From: Bacillota bacterium | GTDB lineage: Bacteria > Bacillota > Clostridia > Christensenellales > Aristaeellaceae | Assembly (NCBI GenBank): GCA_023392755.1 | Contig: JAEWNM010000304.1 | Span: 1 to 20,054, forward strand | Direction of reading: 5' to 3' | Length of the DNA: 20,054 nt | In this document: in pieces, positions 1 through 7,409 of the stretch | How the letters are laid out: every line of letters starts with the position of its first letter | Position numbering within the stretch: position 1 is the first letter of the stretch | Position numbers and translations under genes: made by a program | Notes under the pieces: generated by a model | Databases searched by the model: none | What the model was told of the DNA's origin: nothing | The model's input: only the letters and a program-made list of their open reading frames with translations

Positions 1-1
1 G

Positions 2-547
2 TCCTGGGTGGTAGTGGTGTCGCTTACCTTCTTCCTCTTCTCCACCAATGTGGGCATCATCAACAAGGGGCTTGTGTCCCTGGGCTCCAAGCCCATATCC
101 TTCCTCACCGGCAAGAGCTACTTCTGGCCGATGCTGGTGGGCCAGACCATATGGAAGGAATGCGGCTGGGGCACCATCGTCTTCCTGGCGGCCATGTCAG
201 GCATCAATCCCCAGCTGTACGAGGCCGCCGTGCTGGACGGCGCGACGCGCTGGCAGCAGGTTCGCTTCATCACGCTGCCTTCCATCTACCCCACCATCAT
301 CACACTGCTGATTTTGCGCATGGGCCGCATATTCGATACGGGGTTTGAGCACATACTGCTGATGACCAACAGCATGGTCCGGGACGTGGCCGAGGTGTTT
401 GACACCTACGCCTATACCCAGGGCATATCCAAAGGCCAGTTCAGCCTGGGCGTATCCGTGGGCCTGTTCAAGAGCCTAGTGGGCACCGTGTTTGTGTTGC
501 TTTCCAACAAGGCTTGCAAGCGGGCCGGCTTCGACGGCATCTATTGA
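2..547 (+). CDS. Sugar ABC transporter permease, LplB/YteP type (3' part, 5' end outside window)
   Basis: Inner-membrane subunit of a carbohydrate importer (CUT1-like binding-protein-dependent transport family). The reading frame is open from the first codon of the window, so the start lies upstream and about 181 codons remain. The cytoplasmic coupling loop that docks on the ATPase is clear at 221-280 (EAAVLDGATRW, then FITLP), and hydrophobic segments lie on both sides. The C-terminal stretch ending in KRAGFDGIY resembles that of LplB-type permeases (from memory). The second permease gene starts 22 bases downstream, and together they would form the heterodimeric channel. No ATPase gene is present in the operon. 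Such importers in Bacillota commonly share one MsmX-type ATPase encoded elsewhere (established knowledge); that this one does so is inference. Confidence 0.93.
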   Translation, partial: SWVVVVSLTFFLFSTNVGIINKGLVSLGSKPISFLTGKSYFWPMLVGQTIWKECGWGTIVFLAAMSGINPQLYEAAVLDGATRWQQVRFITLPSIYPTIITLLILRMGRIFDTGFEHILLMTNSMVRDVAEVFDTYAYTQGISKGQFSLGVSVGLFKSLVGTVFVLLSNKACKRAGFDGIY

Positions 548-569
548 GTATGGAAAGGTTGGGCTGCTC

Positions 570-1442
570 ATGAGCTTTGTCAGCACGAAAAAAAGCACTA
601 CCGGCGACTGGATCATCATGGCGATTCTGGCCGTTATCATGCTTTTGTGCCTGTTTCCGTTTTTCTATGTCATCAGCGTGTCCTTCACGCACCCCGACAG
701 CTACGTGCCCATGAAGTTTTCGCTCTTGCCGGAGCGGTTTTCCTTGGAAGGGTACCAGTACATCTTCCAGAGCCAGAACTTCATGCGCGCCATAGGCAAC
801 ACCGCCCTGGTCACCGTAATCGGAACGGTGCTCAACGCCTACGTCACCTTCACCTTTGCCTACGGCCTCACCCGCAAGGAGGTCCCCGGCAACAAGCTGC
901 TCTCCGGCATCGTCGTGTTCACGCTGATCTTCAATGCCGGCATACTGCCCAACTACCTGCTGATCAAAAACCTGGGGCTGATGAACTCCCATTGGGCGTT
1001 GATCCTCCCGGCGCTGACCAGCGCGTGGGACCTGGTGGTGGTGCGCTCCTTCATGTACTCGCTGCCCAAGGAGCTGGAGGAAAGCGCCTGCATCGACGGC
1101 TGCAACGACTGGACGTGCTTCTTCCGCATCATACTGCCGCTGTCCAAGGCCTGCCTGGCCACCTTCACGCTGTTCTTCGCGGTATATTACTGGAACCTGT
1201 ACTTCAACGCCATGGTCTACCTTACCGATTCCAGCAAGTGGACGCTGCAGGTGCTTTTGAAGACCATGATTATCGACTCCGACTCCCTGGGCTTCAGCCC
1301 TCTGGCGGACCAGAAGACGCTGCCCCAGGAAACCGTCAAGATGGCCGCCATCGTCACGGCCATGCTGCCCATACTGCTGGTATACCCCTTCCTGCAAAAG
1401 TATTTCGCTCAGGGCGTTATGGTCGGTTCCATCAAGGGTTAG
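570..1442 (+). CDS. Sugar ABC transporter permease, YtcP/LplC type
   Basis: Second membrane subunit of the importer, 290 aa, close to the usual length for this family. The first hydrophobic helix is at about residues 14-38, with further helices near 76-100, 112-133, 143-160, 190-212 and 258-278. The EAA coupling loop lies at residues 171-190 (ESACIDG, later RIILP). The ATG at 570 was chosen because GGAAAGG lies at 552-558 and the N-terminus MSFVSTKKST is typical of the family. The frame is open further upstream to 492, but that stretch lies inside the preceding gene and lacks a convincing start. Its C-terminus QGVMVGSIKG matches the well-known ending of LplC/YtcP permeases (family knowledge). 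It follows the first permease and precedes the binding-protein gene, the usual order for this transporter class. Confidence 0.96.
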   Translation: MSFVSTKKSTTGDWIIMAILAVIMLLCLFPFFYVISVSFTHPDSYVPMKFSLLPERFSLEGYQYIFQSQNFMRAIGNTALVTVIGTVLNAYVTFTFAYGLTRKEVPGNKLLSGIVVFTLIFNAGILPNYLLIKNLGLMNSHWALILPALTSAWDLVVVRSFMYSLPKELEESACIDGCNDWTCFFRIILPLSKACLATFTLFFAVYYWNLYFNAMVYLTDSSKWTLQVLLKTMIIDSDSLGFSPLADQKTLPQETVKMAAIVTAMLPILLVYPFLQKYFAQGVMVGSIKG

Positions 1443-1448
1443 GTTGTA

Positions 1449-1466
1449 CAAGCGCCAAGGCGCTTG
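1449..1466 (+). promoter_or_regulatory. Perfect inverted repeat upstream of the binding-protein gene
   Basis: CAAGCGCC AA GGCGCTTG is a perfect 8-bp inverted repeat around AA. It starts 7 bases after the permease stop and ends 29 bases before the next ATG. No T-run follows, so it is not an ordinary terminator. It could be an mRNA stability or processing hairpin separating the permease message from the binding-protein message, or a repressor operator. I cannot choose between these from sequence alone. Confidence 0.6.
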
Positions 1467-1495
1467 CAGCATAAAACAAATAAAGGAGAAGGAAA

Positions 1496-2980
1496 ATGAA
1501 AAGGTTGCTCGCTCTGGTCTTTGCCATGGTTCTGTGTCTTGGCATCATTCAGGCACCGGCGTTCGCCGCGGCGGAAGAACCGCTGGAATTCACCATGATT
1601 ATCCCCCTGTATTCCGATGAACCCTCCCTTGGCGACGCGTTCTGGTCCTCCTGGCAGGAATTGACCAATTCCAAACTGACGGTGGAGTGGGTGCCCTCGG
1701 GCGACTTCCACACCAAGTACAACCTGAAGCTGTCCTCCGGCGACATCCCCGAGGTCTCCTCCGTGCCGGACATCCGCACCCCCACCCTTATCAACGCCAT
1801 CAAGCAGGGTGCTTTCTGGGATCTGACCGACTACCTGGGCGATTTCAGCAAATATCCGAACCTTTTGAAAAATCAGGTGGAAGGCGCCTACAAGTACCTG
1901 ACGGTGGACGGCCGCATCTACGCGGTGCCCCGCTCCCGCACGCAGACCGACAACGGCCTTAAAATCCGCAAGGACTGGCTGGACAAGTGCGGCCTGCCCG
2001 TGCCCACCACGCTGGAAGAGTACCGCGAAGCGCTGAAGGTTATCTGCGCCTCCGACCCTGACGGCAACGGCCAGGATGACACCATCGGCCTTGTGGCCGT
2101 CGGCAGCACCAACAGCCTGCCCATCATCCCCATCACCGGTGCGTTCGGCGCCTTCAAGCCCCAGTTTGACGCGGACGGCGGCTATATCGCCACGCAGCTG
2201 AACGACGCCACCACCAACACCATCGCTTATTTCCGCGACCTGTATGCCGATGGCACGCTGGCCCAGGAATTCCCCGCCATCAAGAACAACCAGGCCATCG
2301 AGCTGTTCACCAGCGGCATGGGCGCTTCCTATCCCCGCAGCATCTGGTGGGATTATGACTGGGAGCAGACGCTGAAAAAGATTCAGCCCGAAGCCGAAAT
2401 CCTCAACCTCACCCTGAAGGGCCCGGACGGCTATGCCATCGAGCTGCTGACCGGCGTTTCCGGCGGCTTCTACATCTCCAAGAAGGTCCCCGAAGAAAAA
2501 ATGCTCAAGATTCTGGATTATTTTGAGAAATCCGCTTCTGAGGAAGCCTTCGACCTGGCCTACTTCGGCGTCAAAGATGTTCACCACACCGTGCTGGAAG
2601 ACGGCAGCAGGAAGATGACCGAACAGGGCACCAAGGAAATCAACGTCACCAGCAAGGGCGCCGGCGTTCTCAATTATGGCAAATGGGTGAAGGTGGATGC
2701 CGCCAACGCGCCCGCCGCCTATAACGAGATGAAGCGCAAGGAAGTGGAACAGTACGTGGAATTGGGCCTGCCCCAGTTCATGTCCCACGCCATCAGCGAC
2801 ACCTGGTCCCAAACCTGGCCCAGCTACGAGGAAGAATGGGCGGCCATGGGCACCAAGGCGATCTTCGGCGAAATCACCATGGACGAGTACAAGGCCTATG
2901 TGGACAGCCTGCGCGCCATGCCCGAATTCAAGCAGGCCTTCCAGGAGCTGACCGCCTACTACAACAACCTGAACCAATAA
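1496..2980 (+). CDS. Extracellular solute-binding protein of a carbohydrate ABC importer
   Basis: 494 aa, the large size class of family 1 solute-binding proteins that accompany LplB/LplC-type permeases (LipO-like). It would capture an oligosaccharide outside the cell and deliver it to the two permeases encoded just upstream. The start is well supported by AAAGGAGAAGG at 1483-1493. The signal peptide is residues 1-24: MKR, then a hydrophobic core, then a type I cleavage site AFA before AAEE. The only cysteine in the signal, C14, is preceded by MVL, which is not a lipobox, so the mature protein should not be lipid-anchored. The body has repeated aromatic and acidic segments expected of a sugar-binding cleft, such as IWWDYDWEQ near residues 281-289. 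Hairpins at 1449-1466 and 2996-3037 flank the gene and may raise its mRNA level relative to its neighbours (inference). The ligand is unknown. Confidence 0.95.
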   Translation: MKRLLALVFAMVLCLGIIQAPAFAAAEEPLEFTMIIPLYSDEPSLGDAFWSSWQELTNSKLTVEWVPSGDFHTKYNLKLSSGDIPEVSSVPDIRTPTLINAIKQGAFWDLTDYLGDFSKYPNLLKNQVEGAYKYLTVDGRIYAVPRSRTQTDNGLKIRKDWLDKCGLPVPTTLEEYREALKVICASDPDGNGQDDTIGLVAVGSTNSLPIIPITGAFGAFKPQFDADGGYIATQLNDATTNTIAYFRDLYADGTLAQEFPAIKNNQAIELFTSGMGASYPRSIWWDYDWEQTLKKIQPEAEILNLTLKGPDGYAIELLTGVSGGFYISKKVPEEKMLKILDYFEKSASEEAFDLAYFGVKDVHHTVLEDGSRKMTEQGTKEINVTSKGAGVLNYGKWVKVDAANAPAAYNEMKRKEVEQYVELGLPQFMSHAISDTWSQTWPSYEEEWAAMGTKAIFGEITMDEYKAYVDSLRAMPEFKQAFQELTAYYNNLNQ

Positions 2981-2995
2981 GCATTCCCACAATTA

Positions 2996-3037
2996 ATAAG
3001 GGGGAGGGCCGGGTGGTATGCCCTGCCCTCCCCTTAT
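2996..3037 (+). promoter_or_regulatory. Strong hairpin after the binding-protein gene, no U-tract
   Basis: ATAAGGGGGAGGGC (2996-3009) pairs with GCCCTCCCCTTAT (3025-3037), leaving one bulged G. GGG at 3011-3013 can extend the stem with CCC at 3021-3023. The right arm is followed by ATGTAACG, not a T-run, so full intrinsic termination is unlikely. The position, directly after a solute-binding-protein gene and before catabolic genes, fits a 3' stabiliser or partial attenuator that lowers downstream expression. Confidence 0.75.
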
Positions 3038-3067
3038 ATGTAACGGCAATCGAAAGGGGAATATATC

Positions 3068-5137
3068 ATGCCACAGCCGCTATGGTGGAAAGAACCGCTG
3101 CGCGTTATCCAAACCAATTTGCAAGTATTGGACACGCCTAAAATGGACCCCGCTAAAATCGCCCAGGAAACTTATGATATGGGCGGAAACGTATTGGTGA
3201 TGAACGTTGGCGGCATTGTCGCCTGGTATCCCAGCGATGTGCCCTATCATTATGTGAACCCTTATCTGCCCAAGGAATACGACCTGCTGGCCCGCCTGAT
3301 CGAGGAGTGCCACAAGCGCGGCATCAAGCTGGTCGCCCGCTACGATTTTTCCAAGGCCTATGACAAGGCATATCAATTGCGTCCCCAGTGGTTTGCGCGC
3401 AAGGAGGATGGCACGGCCACGACCACCGGCGCCCAGCGCCCCGGCGAGTGGGACCTTTTGTATACCACCTGCATCAACAGCGGCTACCGCAATGAGGATG
3501 TGGCGCTGAAGGTATTGAAAGAATCCCTGGAGCGGTATGATATCGACGGCGTTTTCTTCAACGCTCCGCACCCCGGCCCCTGCTCCTGCGGCAACTGCCG
3601 CCGCAAGTATATGGAATACTACGGCCAGCCGCTGCCCAGCGACCCCAGCCAGTACGCCCCCGACTGGATGAGCCGCATCCTAAGGGACTGCGTGGACCAA
3701 TGGTACAAGCAGGTGAAGGCCGTTAAGCAGGACATCCCGCTCATCCTGTACTACGCCATTTCCCACGATAACCTGTTCGACCGCCTGGCCACCTGCGATA
3801 TGATCTGCTGCGAGCCCCAGGATGTATTGTCCCTTGGCTGGCAGAACATACCTCAAAGCTGGAAGCCCGCGCTGTGCATCCGCCTGGGCCGCTCCGAGCC
3901 GGATATCGCACCCGTTCCCTTCGGCATCATCCACTCCTGCCCCGGCATGGACTGGCGGCATACCGGCCTGCCTCCGGCGGAATACCGGTACTGGATGAGC
4001 CAGGTCCCGGCCAACGGCGGCATGATCTGGCATTCCATCACCGGCTTTTGCGACACCATCCCCGACAAGCGCATCCTTGACTGCGTAAGCGAAATCAATC
4101 ATCAGATCATGGCTGTTGAGAAGGATATGCACAGGGCAGTCTCCACCGCCGAGGTGGCGCTGCTGTGGAGCATGGAGGGCAAGGGCGGCCTGGAGAAGGC
4201 CTTTTTGGGCCAGGCAGGCAACGCCGCCGAGGGCTGGGCCGAGGCGCTTATCGACCGGCAGGTGCCCTTTGACGTGCTCCTCCGGGAGCAGGTGCTCGCG
4301 GGCAGGCTGAGCAAGTACAAGGTACTCGTCATCCCCCAGGGCAACCGCCTGGATGATGAGATGACCCGCGCCCTGGCCGGCTTTACCAATGGCGGCGGCA
4401 AGATTCTCATGGAGGGCGTGCCCGATGTGATATCGCCGGAAGCCCTGGCCATGCTGGGCATTCATCCGGATGTGATAAACAGCGAAAGCCTTGTTGCCAG
4501 CTACCTGCGCTTTGAGGAATCGTCCAAAGGCAACCCCCTGGCAGCGGGCTTTGAGCGTACGCCCATGATCGCCCACCGCGGCGTGGTGCAGTATGTGCGC
4601 CCGCTGAAGAACACCCAATGCCTGGCCACGCTGGTTCCCCCCTTCGCGCCGCTGGAGGCCGTGGGCGCGCCGCCGGAACGTTCCAGCATACCCAACCCCA
4701 AAAGTGACCTGCCGCTTTGCCTGTATCATGAAACCGGCCGGGGCGGGGTGCTTTTGATGCCCTTTGAAATCTCGCGGCTGATCACCGCCTACAAGCTGGG
4801 CGAGCATGCCATGCTGGCGGGCAACGCCATCAACATGCTGCTGGGCGGCAGTCAGCACATCACCTGCACCCACGTGCGCGGCCTGCAGGTAATGGGCTAC
4901 GAATACGGCGGCGCGCAGCTTATTCACCTGGTCAACGGCGTAGGCCAGCGCCCGCTGGATACGAACGTCGCGCTTACCGGCCTTCAGGTCAGGGTACGCT
5001 GGAATGGGAACAAGCCCCCCCGTGCGACGGCACTGCTTTCAGGGCAGCCCATTGACGTATCGCATAAAGACGGCTGGGCTGAATTCACCCTGGACCGCCT
5101 TGCGGTTTGGGAAGTCGTCAAGCTGGAACAGGCATAA
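3068..5137 (+). CDS. Putative cytoplasmic glycoside hydrolase (GHL6-like barrel plus beta-galactosidase trimerisation-like domain)
   Basis: 689 aa with no signal peptide, so probably cytoplasmic. Residues about 10-345 look like a TIM barrel of the 'hypothetical glycosyl hydrolase 6' kind: the start has NLQVLDT and GGNVLVMNVGG, and strand 4 ends in D158-x-D160-G-V-F-F-N. A C-x-C-x2-C cluster follows (C172, C174, C177). E249 in CCEPQ could be the partner acid. Residues about 360-600 resemble the flavodoxin-like trimerisation domain of GH42 beta-galactosidases (KYKVLVIPQGNRLDDEM at 416-432, GGKILMEG at 443-450). The C-terminal 80 residues look like a small beta domain. The RBS is AAAGGGGAA at 3054-3062. 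It sits between the binding protein and a second putative hydrolase, 12 bases before the latter, so the two probably act on the same imported sugar. The catalytic role of D160/E249 and the substrate are inferences. Confidence 0.85.
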   Translation: MPQPLWWKEPLRVIQTNLQVLDTPKMDPAKIAQETYDMGGNVLVMNVGGIVAWYPSDVPYHYVNPYLPKEYDLLARLIEECHKRGIKLVARYDFSKAYDKAYQLRPQWFARKEDGTATTTGAQRPGEWDLLYTTCINSGYRNEDVALKVLKESLERYDIDGVFFNAPHPGPCSCGNCRRKYMEYYGQPLPSDPSQYAPDWMSRILRDCVDQWYKQVKAVKQDIPLILYYAISHDNLFDRLATCDMICCEPQDVLSLGWQNIPQSWKPALCIRLGRSEPDIAPVPFGIIHSCPGMDWRHTGLPPAEYRYWMSQVPANGGMIWHSITGFCDTIPDKRILDCVSEINHQIMAVEKDMHRAVSTAEVALLWSMEGKGGLEKAFLGQAGNAAEGWAEALIDRQVPFDVLLREQVLAGRLSKYKVLVIPQGNRLDDEMTRALAGFTNGGGKILMEGVPDVISPEALAMLGIHPDVINSESLVASYLRFEESSKGNPLAAGFERTPMIAHRGVVQYVRPLKNTQCLATLVPPFAPLEAVGAPPERSSIPNPKSDLPLCLYHETGRGGVLLMPFEISRLITAYKLGEHAMLAGNAINMLLGGSQHITCTHVRGLQVMGYEYGGAQLIHLVNGVGQRPLDTNVALTGLQVRVRWNGNKPPRATALLSGQPIDVSHKDGWAEFTLDRLAVWEVVKLEQA

Positions 5138-5149
5138 GGAGGAAACGGC

Positions 5150-7273
5150 ATGAATGTGACGGTATACGGAAGCACGCCGCAAATAGAATTCGGCCTTCAA
5201 AAGGCCGGCGGGCTCAAATCCACGGCATCGCTGGCCGTCTGCAACCTTTCAAGCGATCAGGGGGCGGCCTATGCCAAGGCCAATACCAAGGCGGCCGTGC
5301 CGCCTCCGCAAGGGTATGCGCTTGAAAAAAACGGCGGCGGCTATACGCTGCTGGGCGATGAAACAGGCTGCATGTACGGCCTGCTGGACATCGCCCGGGC
5401 GGAAAAGGCCGGCATGGCTTGGCCGGAGGGCAGCCATGCGCCCGCCATGGAAAAACGCGGCATCAAGTTTAATATCCCCCTGGACGCCCGCACGCCCAGC
5501 TACTCCGACGCCTCCGACAGCGCGTTCCACAACATTCCCCACATGTGGGAAATGGATTTCTGGCGCACGCTGCTGGACGACCTGGCGGAGAACAAATACA
5601 ACGCCGTATCCATCTGGAGCCTGCACCCCTTCCCCTCGCTGGTGCGCGTGCCGGGCTATGAAAAGGTCGCCTTGGAGGATGTGAAGCGCACAAGGGAGCC
5701 TGTCACCGGCGCGACGCTGGCGGGCCTGGGCATGTATGGCAGGCGGCACGCGCAAAACCTTGAAACGGTAAAGCGCATGAGTGTGGATGAGAAAATCGGG
5801 TTCTGGCGCGACGTTATGCAATACGGCGCCGACCGGGGCATCGGCTTTTACGTGTTCACCTGGAATGTGTTCGTGTACGGTACGGAGCACACGGATTACG
5901 GCATTGACTGCAACCTGAAAAATCCCGTAACAAAGGATTACTTTCGCAAGAGCGTCGCGGAGCTGGTCCGCACCTACCCGCTGCTCAAGGGCATCGGCAT
6001 CACCGCCGGCGAGCGGATGACCGTGGGCTGGGAGCCGCAGCCCGACCTGCGCTTTGACGTCAAATGGCTGGCGGACACCTATGGCGAGGGCATCCGTGAT
6101 GCCGTGGGCGAAAGCGGCCGGGATTTCACACTCATCCACCGGCAGCACATGAGCGGTGCCAGTGAAATTCTCGAGGCGTTTTCAACCCTGCCGGTGCCCC
6201 TGGACTTCAGCTTCAAGTATTCCCAGGCCCACATGTACTCCGACACAACGCCCCATTTTGGCGACGGGTTCTTTCCCACAATCCCCGAAGGCCACAAAAC
6301 CTGGCTCACCGTGCGCAACGACGACATCTACATGATGCGCTGGGGCGGTGCCGCGTTTGCCCGCGCGTATATCCAAAACATGCCCTTCAAAGTACTGCGG
6401 GGCTTTATGATGGGGCCGGACGGCTACACCCTTGGCCGCGATTACCTGGCCAGGGCCCAGGAAGGGTGCATGCCCCGCCGCACCGTGCTGGACAGGCAAG
6501 GGTATATGATGGCCATCTGGGGCTGCCTTGCCTACGAGCCCGACCTTTCCGACAGTTATTTCGTGGGCATCCTGGCCGACCGCCTCGCCCTGCCCCTGGC
6601 GGAGGCGAAGCGCGTATTCCAGCTGTGCGAAACGGTTTCCATGGTGATCCCGCTTATGAACAGCATGCACTGGCACGATTTTGATTTCCAGCACTACCCG
6701 GAGGCCAATTGCAGCGTATCCAACATCAACCATGTGGCGCATATGGGCGGCGAGCTTACCTTCCACGATGTGCACGATTACATCATGACCCCCGCCCAGC
6801 CCGGCTGCAATTATCTTGGCGTGCGGGAGCTTTGCCTTATGGAATACCAGGGCGTGCAAATTCCCGCGGACAAGGTCACCCCGGACGCGGTGGCCAAGGA
6901 GCTTTTGTCCCGCGGCGAGCAGGCCGAAGCGATGCTGGCGCTGTTCACACAGGCACAGTCCGAGCTGGCGGCGCTGCTGGCCGACTGCCGCGCCTTCGCG
7001 CTGCTGGCAAGGTTCTATTCCGCCAAGGTGGAGGCGGCGCTGGCCACGCAGCGGGCGATCATGGGCCGCGGCCCGGCGATGGCCGCCAGGGCTGTAGCCT
7101 ATGCGGACCTGGCCTACGACTGCTGGGTGCGCTATGCCAACCACGTCGCCGCCTATTACGTGCCCCAGCGGCTTTCCCGCATGGACGGCCGCATGGTGGA
7201 CCCTGTGGCGCTGATCCCGCAGGCCAAGCTGGACGCGCAAATGGTGTACGACCTGATGGCGGAGTACGAGTAA
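5150..7273 (+). CDS. Putative cytoplasmic glycoside hydrolase, alpha-glucuronidase/GH20-like architecture, specificity unknown
   Basis: 707 aa with no signal peptide. Residues about 1-95 look like the alpha/beta domain that precedes the barrel in GH67, GH115 and GH20 enzymes, with the typical phrase GYTLLGDETGCMYGLLDIA (64-82). A barrel-like region follows from about residue 100 (KRGIKFNIPLDARTPSYSD at 102-120; YNAVSIWSLHPFPSLV at 150-165). The motif KGIGITAGERM at 280-290 puts E288 where a catalytic acid would be expected. WLTVRNDDIYMMRWGG (385-400) and WHDFDFQHYPEAN (508-520) look like further active-site loops. Residues about 570-707 are mostly helical. The RBS AAGGAGG at 5136-5142 overlaps the stop of the preceding gene, so the two are translationally coupled. 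I recognise the type of protein but not an experimentally defined family. The enzyme class is inferred, and the substrate could include uronic acid-containing oligosaccharides. Confidence 0.82.
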   Translation: MNVTVYGSTPQIEFGLQKAGGLKSTASLAVCNLSSDQGAAYAKANTKAAVPPPQGYALEKNGGGYTLLGDETGCMYGLLDIARAEKAGMAWPEGSHAPAMEKRGIKFNIPLDARTPSYSDASDSAFHNIPHMWEMDFWRTLLDDLAENKYNAVSIWSLHPFPSLVRVPGYEKVALEDVKRTREPVTGATLAGLGMYGRRHAQNLETVKRMSVDEKIGFWRDVMQYGADRGIGFYVFTWNVFVYGTEHTDYGIDCNLKNPVTKDYFRKSVAELVRTYPLLKGIGITAGERMTVGWEPQPDLRFDVKWLADTYGEGIRDAVGESGRDFTLIHRQHMSGASEILEAFSTLPVPLDFSFKYSQAHMYSDTTPHFGDGFFPTIPEGHKTWLTVRNDDIYMMRWGGAAFARAYIQNMPFKVLRGFMMGPDGYTLGRDYLARAQEGCMPRRTVLDRQGYMMAIWGCLAYEPDLSDSYFVGILADRLALPLAEAKRVFQLCETVSMVIPLMNSMHWHDFDFQHYPEANCSVSNINHVAHMGGELTFHDVHDYIMTPAQPGCNYLGVRELCLMEYQGVQIPADKVTPDAVAKELLSRGEQAEAMLALFTQAQSELAALLADCRAFALLARFYSAKVEAALATQRAIMGRGPAMAARAVAYADLAYDCWVRYANHVAAYYVPQRLSRMDGRMVDPVALIPQAKLDAQMVYDLMAEYE

Positions 7274-7321
7274 TACAAAGTCCAGACAATTATCCGGCAT
7301 ATGGCCGCTTTCCCCTGGCGC

Positions 7322-7353
7322 AAAAATACCGTCCGAAAATGGACGGTATTTTT
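7322..7353. terminator. Bidirectional intrinsic terminator between convergent genes
   Basis: AAAAATACCGTCC (7322-7334) pairs perfectly over 13 bp with GGACGGTATTTTT (7341-7353) around the loop GAAAAT. Read on either strand, the GC-rich stem ends in a T-run. It lies 49 bases after the stop of the 707 aa hydrolase gene (+) and 57 bases beyond the stop of the ABC-F gene (-), so it ends both transcripts. Confidence 0.93.
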
Positions 7354-7409
7354 GCGTGGGAGCAGCCGCGCGCGTTTGGCAATTCCATGCTCTTTGCTAT
7401 TATACGTCA

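Noticed and set aside
1449..1466. Catabolite-repression (cre) site
   Set aside because: The inverted repeat does not fit the cre consensus pattern TGWAANCGNTNWCA; it is better described as a generic hairpin or unknown operator.
1439..2992. Long open frame antisense to the whole solute-binding-protein gene
   Set aside because: It mirrors a well-supported gene with RBS and signal peptide. Long antisense frames are expected in GC-rich DNA with strong codon bias, and its translation is low-complexity (rich in G, V, H, Q).
3680..4927. Open frame of over 400 codons antisense to the 689 aa hydrolase gene
   Set aside because: Same codon-bias shadow. No family motifs, and it lies inside a gene with clear domain structure.
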